A stretch of 15,777 nucleotides of DNA from Chloroflexota bacterium. GTDB lineage: Bacteria > Chloroflexota > Chloroflexia > Thermomicrobiales > UBA6265. The stretch spans positions 1-15,777 of the forward strand of contig JAEWEG010000089.1 of NCBI GenBank assembly GCA_023389575.1, read 5' to 3'. Under the pieces are notes generated by a model, which worked only from the letters and a program-made list of their open reading frames with translations, was not told the origin of the DNA and made no database searches. The position numbers and the translations under genes are program-made. The first letter of the stretch is position 1; the number at the start of each line of letters is the position of its first letter. Of this stretch, positions 5,428-13,351 are shown piece by piece.

Positions 5428-7404
5428 ATGAGCTCCAATCCATCGCCAACAGGAAAATCCTCCTCCCAGGCGGCTTCCTCGTCTTCCACCCCCATCCTCG
5501 ACGGCGTCCGCTCTCCCGCCGACCTGAAGAACCGGTCGCTTCGGGAACTCACCGATCTCGCCGCCGAGATCCGGCGCGACCTCATTTCCAACGTCACCCA
5601 AACCGGCGGACACCTCGGCGCCAGCCTTGGTACCGTCGAGCTCGCCATCGGCCTCCACTATGTGTTCCAGGCCCCAAAGGACAAGATCGTCTGGGATGTC
5701 GGGCACCAGGCCTACGCCCACAAGATGCTCACCGGACGCCGCGACCGGTTCCCCACCCTCCGCAAGGAGGGCGGCATGTCCGGCTTCCTCAGCCGGGACG
5801 AGAGCGAGTACGACGCCTTCGGGGCGGGTCACGCGTCCACCTCGATTTCCGCCGCGCTCGGCATGTGCGTGGCCGAGAACCACAAGCCCAATCCCGCCGA
5901 CCGGGGCCGGGTTGTCTCGGTCATTGGCGACGGCGCGCTCACTGGCGGCATGGCCTACGAGGGCCTGAACAACGTTGGTCACCTCGACCTGCCCATGATC
6001 GTGGTGCTCAACGACAACGAAATGTCCATCGCCAAGAACGTCGGCGCCATGAGCAAGTACCTCGACCGGGTGCGCACCGACCGCCGCTACAACCGGGCCA
6101 AGGACGAACTCGCCGACAGGATCGAACGCCTGCCCCAGGGCGATTTCTTTGTCGAGTTCGGGAAGCGGGTCAAGGATTCCGTTAAGGAATTCATCTACCA
6201 TTCGATGATTTGGGAAGAACTCGGATTCACCTACATCGGCCCGGTCGACGGTCATGACCTCCGCGCCACCGTCCAGGCCTTCCGCCAGGCAATCGACATC
6301 GAAGGGCCTGTTTTCGTCCATGTGGTCACCCGCAAGGGCAACGGCTACGATCCCGCCAAGGACGATCTCGAGCGCAGTCACGCCGTCAGCGCGCCGGCCG
6401 GCGCCGGTACCGCGACCGCGCCGGTGCCACCTAAGTATCAGGACGTCTTCGCGGAAACCCTCGTCGAACTCGCCAACACGGACGACCGGATCTTCGCCAT
6501 CACCGCCGCCATGCCCGGCGGAACGTCGCTCGGCAAATTCCAGCAGGCCCACCCGGAACGCTTCTTTGATGTCGGCATCGCCGAACAGCACGCGGTCACC
6601 TTCGCATCCGGTCTGGCGACCGCCGGTCTGCGGCCCGTCGTGGGCATCTACTCATCGTTCCTCCAGCGCGCCTACGACCAGATCATCCACGACGCGTGCA
6701 TCCAGAACCTGCCGGTTGTCTTCGCGCTCGATCGCGCCGGGTTCGCCGGCGACGACGGCCGCACCCACCATGGCATCTATGACCTGAGCTACCTCCGCTG
6801 CATTCCCAACATGACCATCATGGCGCCGAAGGACGAGAACGAGCTCCGTCACATGGTCGCCACCGCCGTCCAGCACGAAGCGGGGCCAATCGCGTTCAGG
6901 TACCCGCGTGGCGCGGGCGTCGGCGTATCAATGACCGACGAACCAACGCCGCTGCCAATCGGAAAGGCGGAAGTCCTGCGCACCGGGTCCGATGTCGCCA
7001 TCCTCGCGGTCGGATCGATGGTACTCCCGGCCGAACGCGCCGCCGACGAACTCGCCCAGGACAGCCTTTCCGCCACCGTGGTCAACGCCCGCTTCATCAA
7101 GCCACTGGACGAAGCCCTCATCCTCGAACTCGCCGCCTCCCACGGGGCGATCGTCACCATCGAGGAAGCGGCAGAGGCGGGTGGCTTCGGCTCCGCCGTG
7201 CTGGAGCTTCTCTCACGTCACAACCTGAACACACCGGTGCAGGTCCTCGGCGTTCCCGACCAGATTTTCGAGCAGGCATCGCAGGCCCGCCTGCGGGAAC
7301 TCGCCGGGCTCGGCGTTTCGAACATCGTCTCGGCCGCGCGGCGGATGGTGGCACAGAAGAGGGCGAACGCGGCGGCCCAGGCCGCAACGCTGCCCTCAAG
7401 ATAG
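5428..7404 (+). CDS. dxs: 1-Deoxy-D-xylulose-5-phosphate synthase
   Basis: This thiamine-diphosphate enzyme condenses pyruvate and glyceraldehyde 3-phosphate into DXP. It is the first step of the MEP isoprenoid pathway, and DXP is also the precursor of the thiamine thiazole. The 658 residues fit the family with a slightly long N-terminus. Visible motifs are GGHLGASLG (60-68, active-site His62), WDVGHQAYAHK (89-99) and GDGALTGG...NN (167-182, ThDP/Mg site). The pyrimidine-domain DVGIAEQHAVTFA (381-393) carries catalytic Glu386, followed by ALDRAGFAGDDGRTHHG (433-449) and RYPRG (491-495). The start is ATG 5428, with AAGGA 9 nt upstream. Homology begins near residue 30, and residues 1-20 are Ser-rich filler. 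rsmG follows after 12 nt, so dxs leads a probable dxs-rsmG-DUF402 transcript. Confidence 0.97.
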   Translation: MSSNPSPTGKSSSQAASSSSTPILDGVRSPADLKNRSLRELTDLAAEIRRDLISNVTQTGGHLGASLGTVELAIGLHYVFQAPKDKIVWDVGHQAYAHKMLTGRRDRFPTLRKEGGMSGFLSRDESEYDAFGAGHASTSISAALGMCVAENHKPNPADRGRVVSVIGDGALTGGMAYEGLNNVGHLDLPMIVVLNDNEMSIAKNVGAMSKYLDRVRTDRRYNRAKDELADRIERLPQGDFFVEFGKRVKDSVKEFIYHSMIWEELGFTYIGPVDGHDLRATVQAFRQAIDIEGPVFVHVVTRKGNGYDPAKDDLERSHAVSAPAGAGTATAPVPPKYQDVFAETLVELANTDDRIFAITAAMPGGTSLGKFQQAHPERFFDVGIAEQHAVTFASGLATAGLRPVVGIYSSFLQRAYDQIIHDACIQNLPVVFALDRAGFAGDDGRTHHGIYDLSYLRCIPNMTIMAPKDENELRHMVATAVQHEAGPIAFRYPRGAGVGVSMTDEPTPLPIGKAEVLRTGSDVAILAVGSMVLPAERAADELAQDSLSATVVNARFIKPLDEALILELAASHGAIVTIEEAAEAGGFGSAVLELLSRHNLNTPVQVLGVPDQIFEQASQARLRELAGLGVSNIVSAARRMVAQKRANAAAQAATLPSR

Positions 7405-7416
7405 GCGGGTATCGTC

Positions 7417-8229
7417 ATGGACGCACCCGCCGAAACCCTGGTTCCCGCCACCGCCAGTATCCCTCCCCTCTCCGAGTTGATCGAGGACGCCAATCTGGGC
7501 CTCGATTCAGGGCAGGTCGAGCGGCTCGAACGGTACCGGGACCTGCTCTTCGAACGCAACGCGACCACGAACCTCACCGCCGTGCGCGATCTTCCCGGCA
7601 TGAACCGCCGGTTGATACTCGAGAGCCTCCGCCTGGTCGACCCCCTGCGGACCATCGAGCCGATCGACCGCCTCGGTCAGCGGTCCCTGCTGGATATCGG
7701 CACTGGAGGCGGCCTGCCCGGCATGGTGCTGGCGATCGCCTTTCCTCACATCTCCACGTACCTGCTCGACTCGACCGGCAAGAAGATCGCCTTCCTCGAC
7801 GATGTCGTTCGCGAACTGGAACTCGACAACGTCACCACCATCCACGCTCGCGCCGAGGAAATCGCGCACCAGCCTCGCTATCGCAACGCGTTCGACCTCA
7901 TCACCGCCCGCGCGGTCACCACGCTCCCAGCGCTGTTGGAACTCGCGCTGCCGATGCTGCGGGTCAACGGCACCATGCTCCTGCCGAAAGGGGAGGACAT
8001 CGAGGAGGAACTCGCGGCCGGTCACCGCGCCGCCGAAATCCTGCGCGGCGAAATCACCTCGGCCGATCTCTTGCCAGACGCCGGCTCCACGGTCGACACT
8101 CGCCTGGTCATCGCGCGCAAGCTCGCCACGACACCTTCCGCCTATCCCCGGCGAGCGGGCATGCCATCGAAGAATCCGCTTGGCCAGGCTTCGCGAGCGA
8201 AACCCGGCAAGCAGGGGGAATCGTTATGA
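7417..8229 (+). CDS. rsmG: 16S rRNA (guanine-N7)-methyltransferase RsmG (GidB)
   Basis: RsmG transfers a methyl group from SAM to N7 of the conserved guanosine in the 530 loop of 16S rRNA (G527 in E. coli). The 270-residue protein has the SAM-binding motif LLDIGTGGGLPGMVLA (91-106), the acidic motif-II region STYLLDSTGKKIAFLDDV (113-130) and ITARAVTTLPALLELALPML (162-181). The C-terminal YPRRAGMPSKNPL (243-255) is the family hallmark, close to the usual YPRrpGxPxKxPL. The start is ATG 7417; only a weak GGCGGG precedes it, but it lies 12 nt after dxs and translational coupling is likely. Its TGA overlaps the next gene's ATG (ATGA, 8226-8229). RsmG is often beside parA/parB or mnmG; a dxs neighbourhood is less usual. 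Confidence 0.95.
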   Translation: MDAPAETLVPATASIPPLSELIEDANLGLDSGQVERLERYRDLLFERNATTNLTAVRDLPGMNRRLILESLRLVDPLRTIEPIDRLGQRSLLDIGTGGGLPGMVLAIAFPHISTYLLDSTGKKIAFLDDVVRELELDNVTTIHARAEEIAHQPRYRNAFDLITARAVTTLPALLELALPMLRVNGTMLLPKGEDIEEELAAGHRAAEILRGEITSADLLPDAGSTVDTRLVIARKLATTPSAYPRRAGMPSKNPLGQASRAKPGKQGESL

Positions 8230-8825
8230 CCACCACCAGCGCCACGGCCAGGCGCCCAGTTCACAGCAGGATCTTCTACCGCAAGGAAAAGCTCCAGGGC
8301 GCGTGCTGGGAGTACGAAATCGCTGGGGGTTGGCTGGAAGTCGACGATGGCTCGGACACCAGGCGCATCCTCCGCCACGCCTTCCGGTTCTACCGGCCGC
8401 GCCAGGCCACGCGCCGCACGCTGGCGGGCGCGGAAGTTGTTCAGCGGGCGGCGGCCGAACAGTGGTTCTTCCCTGACCGGTGGTTCTCGCTCCTGCGGTT
8501 CACCACCGAGGACGACGAGACCATTGGCTACTACGTCAATTTCTCACGCCCGCTGAGCGAAATCCGCCGCGATTACTACGCCGATATCGACCTCGAACTC
8601 GATCTCTGGGTCGACCTCGATGGCACGGTGACCGAACTCGACCGTGACGAGTTCGAACGGGAAATCGCCGGAAACCGGCTCCCACCCGAGTGGGCTCAGG
8701 CGGTGGTCGAAGCCGCGTCCAACGTCACCATCGCCGTGACCGAGTCGATCGCGGAAAACGGCCCCGACGTGGAAAGCACCCGCGACCCGGTCCACGGCAT
8801 CCCCGAGTTCATCCTCAAGGCGTAA
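8226..8825 (+). CDS. DUF402-domain protein, nucleoside phosphatase (Ntdp)-like
   Basis: This 199-residue protein has the DUF402 fold signature. A Trp-rich N-terminal beta part leads to PDRWFSLLRFTTEDDETIGYYVNFSRPL, with YYVNF at 102-106. The acidic block DIDLELDLWVDLDGTVTELD (120-139) and DEFE (141-144) then supply clustered Asp/Glu for metal binding. Characterised family members hydrolyse nucleoside di- or triphosphates (Ntdp) or diphosphate esters (FomD); the substrate here cannot be read from the sequence. The start is ATG 8226, overlapping the rsmG stop by 4 nt, with a GGGGGA ribosome binding site in the rsmG end, so translation is coupled. It converges with the zinc-ribbon/J-domain gene 9 nt downstream, with no separate terminator visible. 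Confidence 0.88.
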   Translation: MTTTSATARRPVHSRIFYRKEKLQGACWEYEIAGGWLEVDDGSDTRRILRHAFRFYRPRQATRRTLAGAEVVQRAAAEQWFFPDRWFSLLRFTTEDDETIGYYVNFSRPLSEIRRDYYADIDLELDLWVDLDGTVTELDRDEFEREIAGNRLPPEWAQAVVEAASNVTIAVTESIAENGPDVESTRDPVHGIPEFILKA

Positions 8826-8834
8826 CGGCCACGC

Positions 8835-9395
8835 CTACACCTCTTCCGGACGCAACGCCTCCACCCGGTGCACGATCCCCAGCCACTTGTCGTAGGCCGC
8901 CCGCCTGGCGGGATCGGTGAGAATTTCCCTCGCGGTCAACAGGTCGCGCATCCGCGCCGCCGCGTTTGGGTCCTTTGATGTGTCCGGGTGATATTTCAGC
9001 GCGAGCCGCTTGAAGGCCGCCTCCACCACTTCCGGTTCCGCGAAGGGATCCACCTGCAACACCTGGTAGTAGGTCCTTCCCACCGGTTGCTGAATACGGG
9101 GTGGTTCGGGACGAGCCTCCTGCCGGCCCATGTACGTCGCCAACTCCAGTTGGGACATCAGCTTGCTGGCGACGAACGGCTGGTCCTTCTCGGGAATGCC
9201 CCACTTCCCGTGGCACGTCATGCACTCCATGACCATTTGCGACCGAACGTTCATGGTCGGCACGAAGTAGAGCGTCAGCTTTCGCTTCGTGTCGTACACG
9301 GCGAAGACCGATTGCTTCCGGCATGTGGGACACTCGTTGATGAAGAAGCCCCGCTGATCGATATAGTCGCGGGCGCCGATGATGGGAAAGACCAA
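8835..9395 (-). CDS. Zinc-ribbon plus C-terminal J-domain (DnaJ-like) protein
   Basis: From the chosen start this is a 186-residue protein with two parts. The N-terminal half opens VFPIIGARDYIDQRGFFI and holds a zinc ribbon with C22/C25 (CPTC) and C58/C61 (CMTC). The C-terminal half (about 109-172) is a J-domain: YYQVLQVDPFAEPEVVEAAF, then KRLALKYHPDTS with the DnaK-stimulating HPD at 136-138, and ILTDPARRAAYDKWL. It probably acts as a specialised Hsp70 co-chaperone, the ribbon perhaps binding a client; the client is unknown. Start choice: a GTG at 9449 extends the frame by 18 residues without family resemblance. I prefer TTG at 9393-9395, where homologues of this type begin. GGGAG lies 11 nt upstream of it, and a possible promoter at 9434-9442 would exclude the GTG from the transcript. 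The start remains uncertain. Confidence 0.8.
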   Translation of the reverse strand: MVFPIIGARDYIDQRGFFINECPTCRKQSVFAVYDTKRKLTLYFVPTMNVRSQMVMECMTCHGKWGIPEKDQPFVASKLMSQLELATYMGRQEARPEPPRIQQPVGRTYYQVLQVDPFAEPEVVEAAFKRLALKYHPDTSKDPNAAARMRDLLTAREILTDPARRAAYDKWLGIVHRVEALRPEEV

Positions 9396-9433
9396 GGCTG
9401 TCGCTGCTCCCGGGCGAGAACGATTCTGGCCAG

Positions 9434-9442
9434 ACTGTAGCA
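9434..9442 (-). promoter_or_regulatory. Possible extended -10 for the zinc-ribbon/J-domain gene
   Basis: On the minus strand TGCTACAGT is TGn plus TACAGT (4 of 6 to TATAAT). Transcription from here would start near 9427, between the GTG at 9449 and the TTG at 9395, supporting the TTG start. Confidence 0.3.
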
Positions 9443-9496
9443 GCACCACTCAGCCGCAACCAGTGAACATCCCGTCCGGAAGAGGAGGAGAACAGC

Positions 9497-10189
9497 ATGT
9501 CCGAGACCTTCGTTCCGCCATTCGTCACCCAATGGTTCGAAACGGTTGAGCCAACGACCTTCACCGCGCTGGGCGAAAAGCCGGAATCCATCGGCTTCTT
9601 CTCGGCCGACATGATCAACGGCTTCGTCCACGAAGGGCCGCTCGCCTCCGAGCGCGTCCACGCGCTCGCCGCTCCGGTCGCCAGCACCTTCACCCGGGGC
9701 TGGAACCACGGCGTCCGCGAATTCGTGCTCATGCAGGACACCCACTCCCCCAACACCCCGGAATTCCGCTCATACCCGCCGCACTGCATCGCGGGCACCG
9801 TCGAATCGCGGACCATTCCTGAACTGGCGAGCCTGCCGTTCTCGGATGCGTTCACCATCATCGAAAAGAATGGCCTCAGCCCGGCCATCGGCACCAGCTT
9901 CGACGCCTGGCTGGACGATCATCCCCACATCACGACCGCCATCGTCGTCGGGGACTGCACCGACCTGTGCACGCAAAGCCTGGCGATGCACCTGCGGATA
10001 CGCGCGAACGCCTTCAACATGGAATCGTTCCGGGTCATCGTGCCCGTGGACTGCGTCGACACTTTCGACATTCCATGGACCGATGATTCGGCGCCAGGTG
10101 CCGCCCATCCTGGACAGTTCTTCCACGAGGTGTTCCTCTACCACATGGCACAGAACGGAATCGAGATCGTCAGCCGGATCGACGACTGA
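9497..10189 (+). CDS. pncA: Isochorismatase-family hydrolase, probable nicotinamidase
   Basis: This 230-residue cysteine hydrolase probably deamidates nicotinamide to nicotinate. The family triad is visible: Asp38 (FFSADMINGF), Lys124 (IIEKNGLS) and Cys158 (VVGDCTDLCTQSLAMHLR). The metal site typical of nicotinamidases is suggested by D81-T-H83, E89 and H96, with PPHCIAGTVES resembling the nicotinamidase 'P-x-H-C-x-x-G-T' segment. Other isochorismatase-like amidases share the triad, so the substrate rests partly on the neighbour: nicotinate phosphoribosyltransferase starts 97 nt downstream on the same strand. The start is ATG 9497, with AGGAGGAG (9483-9490) 6 nt upstream, one of the strongest ribosome binding sites in the window. 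No signal peptide is seen, so it should be cytoplasmic. Confidence 0.85.
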   Translation: MSETFVPPFVTQWFETVEPTTFTALGEKPESIGFFSADMINGFVHEGPLASERVHALAAPVASTFTRGWNHGVREFVLMQDTHSPNTPEFRSYPPHCIAGTVESRTIPELASLPFSDAFTIIEKNGLSPAIGTSFDAWLDDHPHITTAIVVGDCTDLCTQSLAMHLRIRANAFNMESFRVIVPVDCVDTFDIPWTDDSAPGAAHPGQFFHEVFLYHMAQNGIEIVSRIDD

Positions 10190-10214
10190 TTCCCGCATTG
10201 GGTCTGGCGGGAAT
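10189..10214 (+). repeat. Intercistronic hairpin between the pncA-like gene and pncB
   Basis: ATTCCCGC (10189-10196) pairs exactly with GCGGGAAT (10207-10214) around a 10-nt loop. It starts on the last base of the upstream stop codon. No U-tract follows, so it more likely modulates transcript stability or attenuates pncB than terminates fully. Confidence 0.5.
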
Positions 10215-10286
10215 ATCTCCAACGGCGGTACCCTCACGTGGAAACAGCCCGTCCAGCTCTTCGTGAGCCACCAAGGAGTGCCAGGA

Positions 10287-11726
10287 ATGCCCGTTGTCCA
10301 AAGCGGACTGATCACCGAAGAGCGCGCCCGCCGGTACATCGCCGATCCCATCATCACGCCAACGGGCACCGCGCTGTTCACCGACCTCTATCACGTGGAC
10401 GCCGCGTACGTGGCGTGGAATAGCGGCCAGACCGGCGACGCCACCTTCGACCTGTACACGCGCAAGAACCCGTTCGGAGGTGGGTTCATGCTGGCGGCCG
10501 GACTCGAACCGGCGCTGGACTACCTCCGCGCCTTCAAGTACGTGTGGGAGGATCGGGAATACCTCCAGCGCGTCAAGGGCTATCCCACCGAGTTCCTCGA
10601 ATATCTTCGAGATCTTCGTTTCACCGGTGAGATCCAGGCGATCCCCGAAGGGGAAATCGCGTTTCCGGATGAAACACTCCTGCGAATCACCGCGCCCTTC
10701 CCCGAGGCGCTGATCATCGAGTCCGGCCTGCTGAGGGCGGTGGGCATCTCGACCCTGATCGCCACCAAGGCAGCCCGGCTGACCCTCGCCGCGGAGGGCC
10801 GGATCATCAGCGACTTCGCCTTTCGGCGAGCCCACGAACCGTTTCTCGCGGCCCGGTCTGGCTACATTGGCGGCTGTGCCAGCACGTCGTTCGTGGCCGC
10901 GGCGCGGGAGTACGACATCCCTGGCTCGGGAACGATTCCCCACGCGCTGGTCCAGGCCTATCGCGACGAACTCACCGCCTTCCGCGCCGTGGCCGACGCG
11001 CTTCCCCGGTATTCCCTCCTGCTGGATACCTACGATGTCGCCTCGGGCCTTGAAAACGCGATCACGATTGGCAAGGAGACGGCTGGCTCCGGCCACGAGC
11101 TGACGTCGGTGCGGCTGGACAGCGGCGACCTCGCGAGCGACGCGAAGTTGTGCCGGCACCGGCTGGACGAAGAGGGCATGCGCGACGTGAAGGTGCTGGT
11201 GAGCGGCGACATGGACGAGTTCCGCATCAAGGAATTGCTGGCAAGCGGTGCTCCAATCGACGGCTTCGGCGTTGGCGGCAACCTCGGCGTTGGCCTCGGC
11301 ACGATCGAGAGCGGCACGGTTGGCGGCGTGATCGGCGCGGTCTACAAGCTGGCCTGGTACGGCGGTGACGGTGATGAATCGGCGTCCGCCCGGATCAAGC
11401 TCGCCGGCGGCGGTGGCAAGTCAACCTGGCCTGGCCGGAAGGTGCCCTACCGCGTGGGAGACTTCGATCACGACGTCATCGCGCTGGAGGACGAGCCCGC
11501 TCCGGCCAACAGCCGCCCGCTGATGGAGACGGTGATCCGCGATGGGCATCTGGTGAAGGACGCGCCGTCCATCAAGGAGGCGCGCGACCGGGCGTTGGCG
11601 TCGCTCGCCGCCCTCCCCGCGTCGCTCCGGGAGCTTGCCGTGCGGGAACCCTACCCTGTCAGGATGAGCGACGGCGTGCGGGAGCTTCGGGAGGCGACCA
11701 TCGCCGGTATTGGGGCCGGGAAATAG
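10287..11726 (+). CDS. pncB: Nicotinate phosphoribosyltransferase
   Basis: This enzyme makes nicotinate mononucleotide from nicotinate and PRPP, with ATP stimulation, in the Preiss-Handler NAD salvage route. The 479 residues fit the longer bacterial NAPRTase type. Motifs seen are ALFTDLYHVDAAYV (29-42), DFAFRRAHEPFLAARSGYIG (176-195), GTIPHALVQAY (215-225), SVRLDSGDLA (274-283), VLVSGDMDEF (303-312) and DGFGVGGNLGVG (325-336). His219 corresponds to the phosphorylated histidine of characterised enzymes. The start is ATG 10287, with AAGGAG (10273-10278) 8 nt upstream. The frame stays open far into the preceding gene, but that part is an out-of-frame shadow. Together with the upstream hydrolase it forms a complete nicotinamide-to-NaMN module. 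The terminator at its 3' end closes the unit. Confidence 0.95.
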   Translation: MPVVQSGLITEERARRYIADPIITPTGTALFTDLYHVDAAYVAWNSGQTGDATFDLYTRKNPFGGGFMLAAGLEPALDYLRAFKYVWEDREYLQRVKGYPTEFLEYLRDLRFTGEIQAIPEGEIAFPDETLLRITAPFPEALIIESGLLRAVGISTLIATKAARLTLAAEGRIISDFAFRRAHEPFLAARSGYIGGCASTSFVAAAREYDIPGSGTIPHALVQAYRDELTAFRAVADALPRYSLLLDTYDVASGLENAITIGKETAGSGHELTSVRLDSGDLASDAKLCRHRLDEEGMRDVKVLVSGDMDEFRIKELLASGAPIDGFGVGGNLGVGLGTIESGTVGGVIGAVYKLAWYGGDGDESASARIKLAGGGGKSTWPGRKVPYRVGDFDHDVIALEDEPAPANSRPLMETVIRDGHLVKDAPSIKEARDRALASLAALPASLRELAVREPYPVRMSDGVRELREATIAGIGAGK

Positions 11727-11744
11727 TCCCGGCGCCAATTCTTT
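11709..11744 (+). terminator. pncB terminator overlapping the end of the coding sequence
   Basis: The 13-nt arms 11709-11721 and 11727-11739 pair at 12 of 13 positions around the 5-nt loop AATAG, and TCTTT follows. The pncB stop TAG (11724-11726) lies in the loop, so the last codons form the 5' arm. The tail is short, and it suits the plus strand better than the minus. Confidence 0.75.
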
Positions 11745-11769
11745 CCGAGTCGTTTCACCTTCAGGCCAG

Positions 11770-13227
11770 CTAGCCGTTCACCGCCAGACTGATGAACGAC
11801 GCGACATCGCCCTGGAGCTCGGCGAGCGCGTTCTTCTCCACGTAGACCATGTGACCGACCGGGAACTCCTCGAGTGTCAGCCGCTCGTGGGCGGACGGGT
11901 CAAGGCCCATGTGGTTCAGCGTGTAGATGGTGGCGTAGTACGGCGTCGCCAGGTCGTAGTAGCCGGATGCGACGTAGACACGCATGTAGGGGTTCTTGGC
12001 CATGGCCTCGCGCAGGGCGGCGCTGGTGTCGGAGTAGCCGTTCCTGGCGTCTCCCCAGTCCCAGTCGAGCCCGCGGAGGATGTGGTACTCGGTGTCGTTC
12101 TCGTACCCAAGTTCCTCGCGGAAGTACTGGTTCAGGGCGGTGGTGAAGGGTGGCCAGATGACGTTGAGGCTCGGGTCGTAGTCGGGGAACTGGGAGACGT
12201 CCGACTGGTCACGCCCCTTGTAGCGGGAGTCGATCCGGCCGACGGACTCACGGCTGGACCGGAGCAGTTCCTTGCAGAACGAGTGGATTTCGATCCGGAG
12301 GTTGGCCAGATCGAGGTATTCGCGGGTGAGGCCGGTGTACTTCTCCAGCCCGTCGAGCACTTCCTCCCGGCGCTTCGGGTCGAGGCGGTCGCCCAGCGAG
12401 AGCGCCTGGACGTAGACCGATTCGACCCACTCCTCGACCTCGTCGAGAAACGCGCGAACGCCCATCTTCCTGTACTTCTTGGCGACCTTGTCGTGATACC
12501 AGGCGGTGGCGGCGTAGGTTGGCAGAAACAGCTGATACGGCAGGTCGTTGCCGAGGGTGAAGCGAGCGGTTTGCATGTTGAGGATGCTGGAAATAAGGAT
12601 GATGCCGTTGAAGATGATGCCCTTGTCGGCCAGGTAGCCGGCCAGGCCCGCCGAGCGGAAGGTGCCGTAACTCTCACCCGCGAGGAAGAGCGGGGAGGTC
12701 CAGCGCTGGAACCTGGAGAGGTAGAGGCGGATGAACTCACCGATGCATTCGAGATCACCCTTCACCCCCTTGATCTTCTTGGCGAACTCGTCGCTGGTGG
12801 CGCGGCTGTAGCCGGTGTCGACCGGGTCGATGAAGACCATGTCGGTGGACGGCAGCCAGGAGAAATCGTTGTCGATGACCGTGTAGGGCGGGCGAGGCAT
12901 GCCACCGTCGTCAAGCATCTCGACGCGGCGGGGTGCGAGACCACCCATGTGCAACCAGACCGAGGCCGATCCCGGACCACCGTTGAAGGTAAACGTGAGC
13001 GGGCGTCGAGCGCCGTCCTCCGGGTCGTCCAGCGTGTAGGCGGTGAAGTAGAGGTTCGCCTCGGTTTCGCCCTTGTCGTTGCGGATCGGCAACTGCCCAG
13101 CCGTGGTGGTGTAGGAGTAGTCCTTGCCACCAATCTTGACTGTGTGGTTCCGGACGATTGGTTCGGGCAAGGGCGTTTCCGGAGTGGCCGCTGGCTCGGT
13201 CTTGGCCGGGGTTTCCTTGTCGGTCAT
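11770..13227 (-). CDS. S10-family serine carboxypeptidase-like protein
   Basis: This is an alpha/beta-hydrolase peptidase of family S10, releasing C-terminal residues from peptides. In the 485-residue protein, FNGGPGSASVW (81-91) is the oxyanion-hole motif and VFIDPVDTGYSRA (131-143) is a conserved S10 segment. The triad is Ser186 in LAGESYGTF (182-190), Asp425 in SGYYDLATP (421-429) and His459 in GHMVYVE (458-464). The start is ATG 13225-13227, with AGGAG 6 nt upstream on the minus strand; the frame runs 84 codons further but homology and the ribosome binding site agree here. The N-terminus (MTDKETPAKTEPAATPETPL) is Pro/Thr/acidic with no signal peptide, although classic S10 enzymes are secreted or vacuolar. 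It lies downstream of the small PHA-type gene on the same strand but behind a terminator hairpin. Confidence 0.9.
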   Translation of the reverse strand: MTDKETPAKTEPAATPETPLPEPIVRNHTVKIGGKDYSYTTTAGQLPIRNDKGETEANLYFTAYTLDDPEDGARRPLTFTFNGGPGSASVWLHMGGLAPRRVEMLDDGGMPRPPYTVIDNDFSWLPSTDMVFIDPVDTGYSRATSDEFAKKIKGVKGDLECIGEFIRLYLSRFQRWTSPLFLAGESYGTFRSAGLAGYLADKGIIFNGIILISSILNMQTARFTLGNDLPYQLFLPTYAATAWYHDKVAKKYRKMGVRAFLDEVEEWVESVYVQALSLGDRLDPKRREEVLDGLEKYTGLTREYLDLANLRIEIHSFCKELLRSSRESVGRIDSRYKGRDQSDVSQFPDYDPSLNVIWPPFTTALNQYFREELGYENDTEYHILRGLDWDWGDARNGYSDTSAALREAMAKNPYMRVYVASGYYDLATPYYATIYTLNHMGLDPSAHERLTLEEFPVGHMVYVEKNALAELQGDVASFISLAVNG

Positions 13228-13308
13228 GCGTTTCTCCTGGTTGGCGACGTCGGGTTCCGGAGAACCCACCTTCACGGGTAACGTACTCGTGAAATGGCGG
13301 AATTGACA

Positions 13309-13337
13309 ACAGCCCACTCCTGGTCGGAGTGGGCTGT
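13309..13337 (-). terminator. Terminator hairpin after the PHA-type gene
   Basis: ACAGCCCACTCC (13309-13320) pairs perfectly over 12 bp with GGAGTGGGCTGT (13326-13337) around the loop TGGTC, 14 nt past the upstream stop. The minus-strand tail TGTCAATTCC has few U residues. It separates the small gene from the S10 peptidase gene. Confidence 0.75.
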
Positions 13338-13351
13338 CGGGTTCCGGGGGA

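Noticed and set aside
5419..6591. 390-codon minus-strand ORF over dxs
   Set aside because: It lies opposite an unmistakable dxs. Its Gly/Val/Glu-rich composition is the typical mirror image of GC-rich codons.
11710..13281. 523-codon plus-strand ORF over the S10 gene
   Set aside because: It is antisense to a gene with complete family motifs and has no domain of its own.
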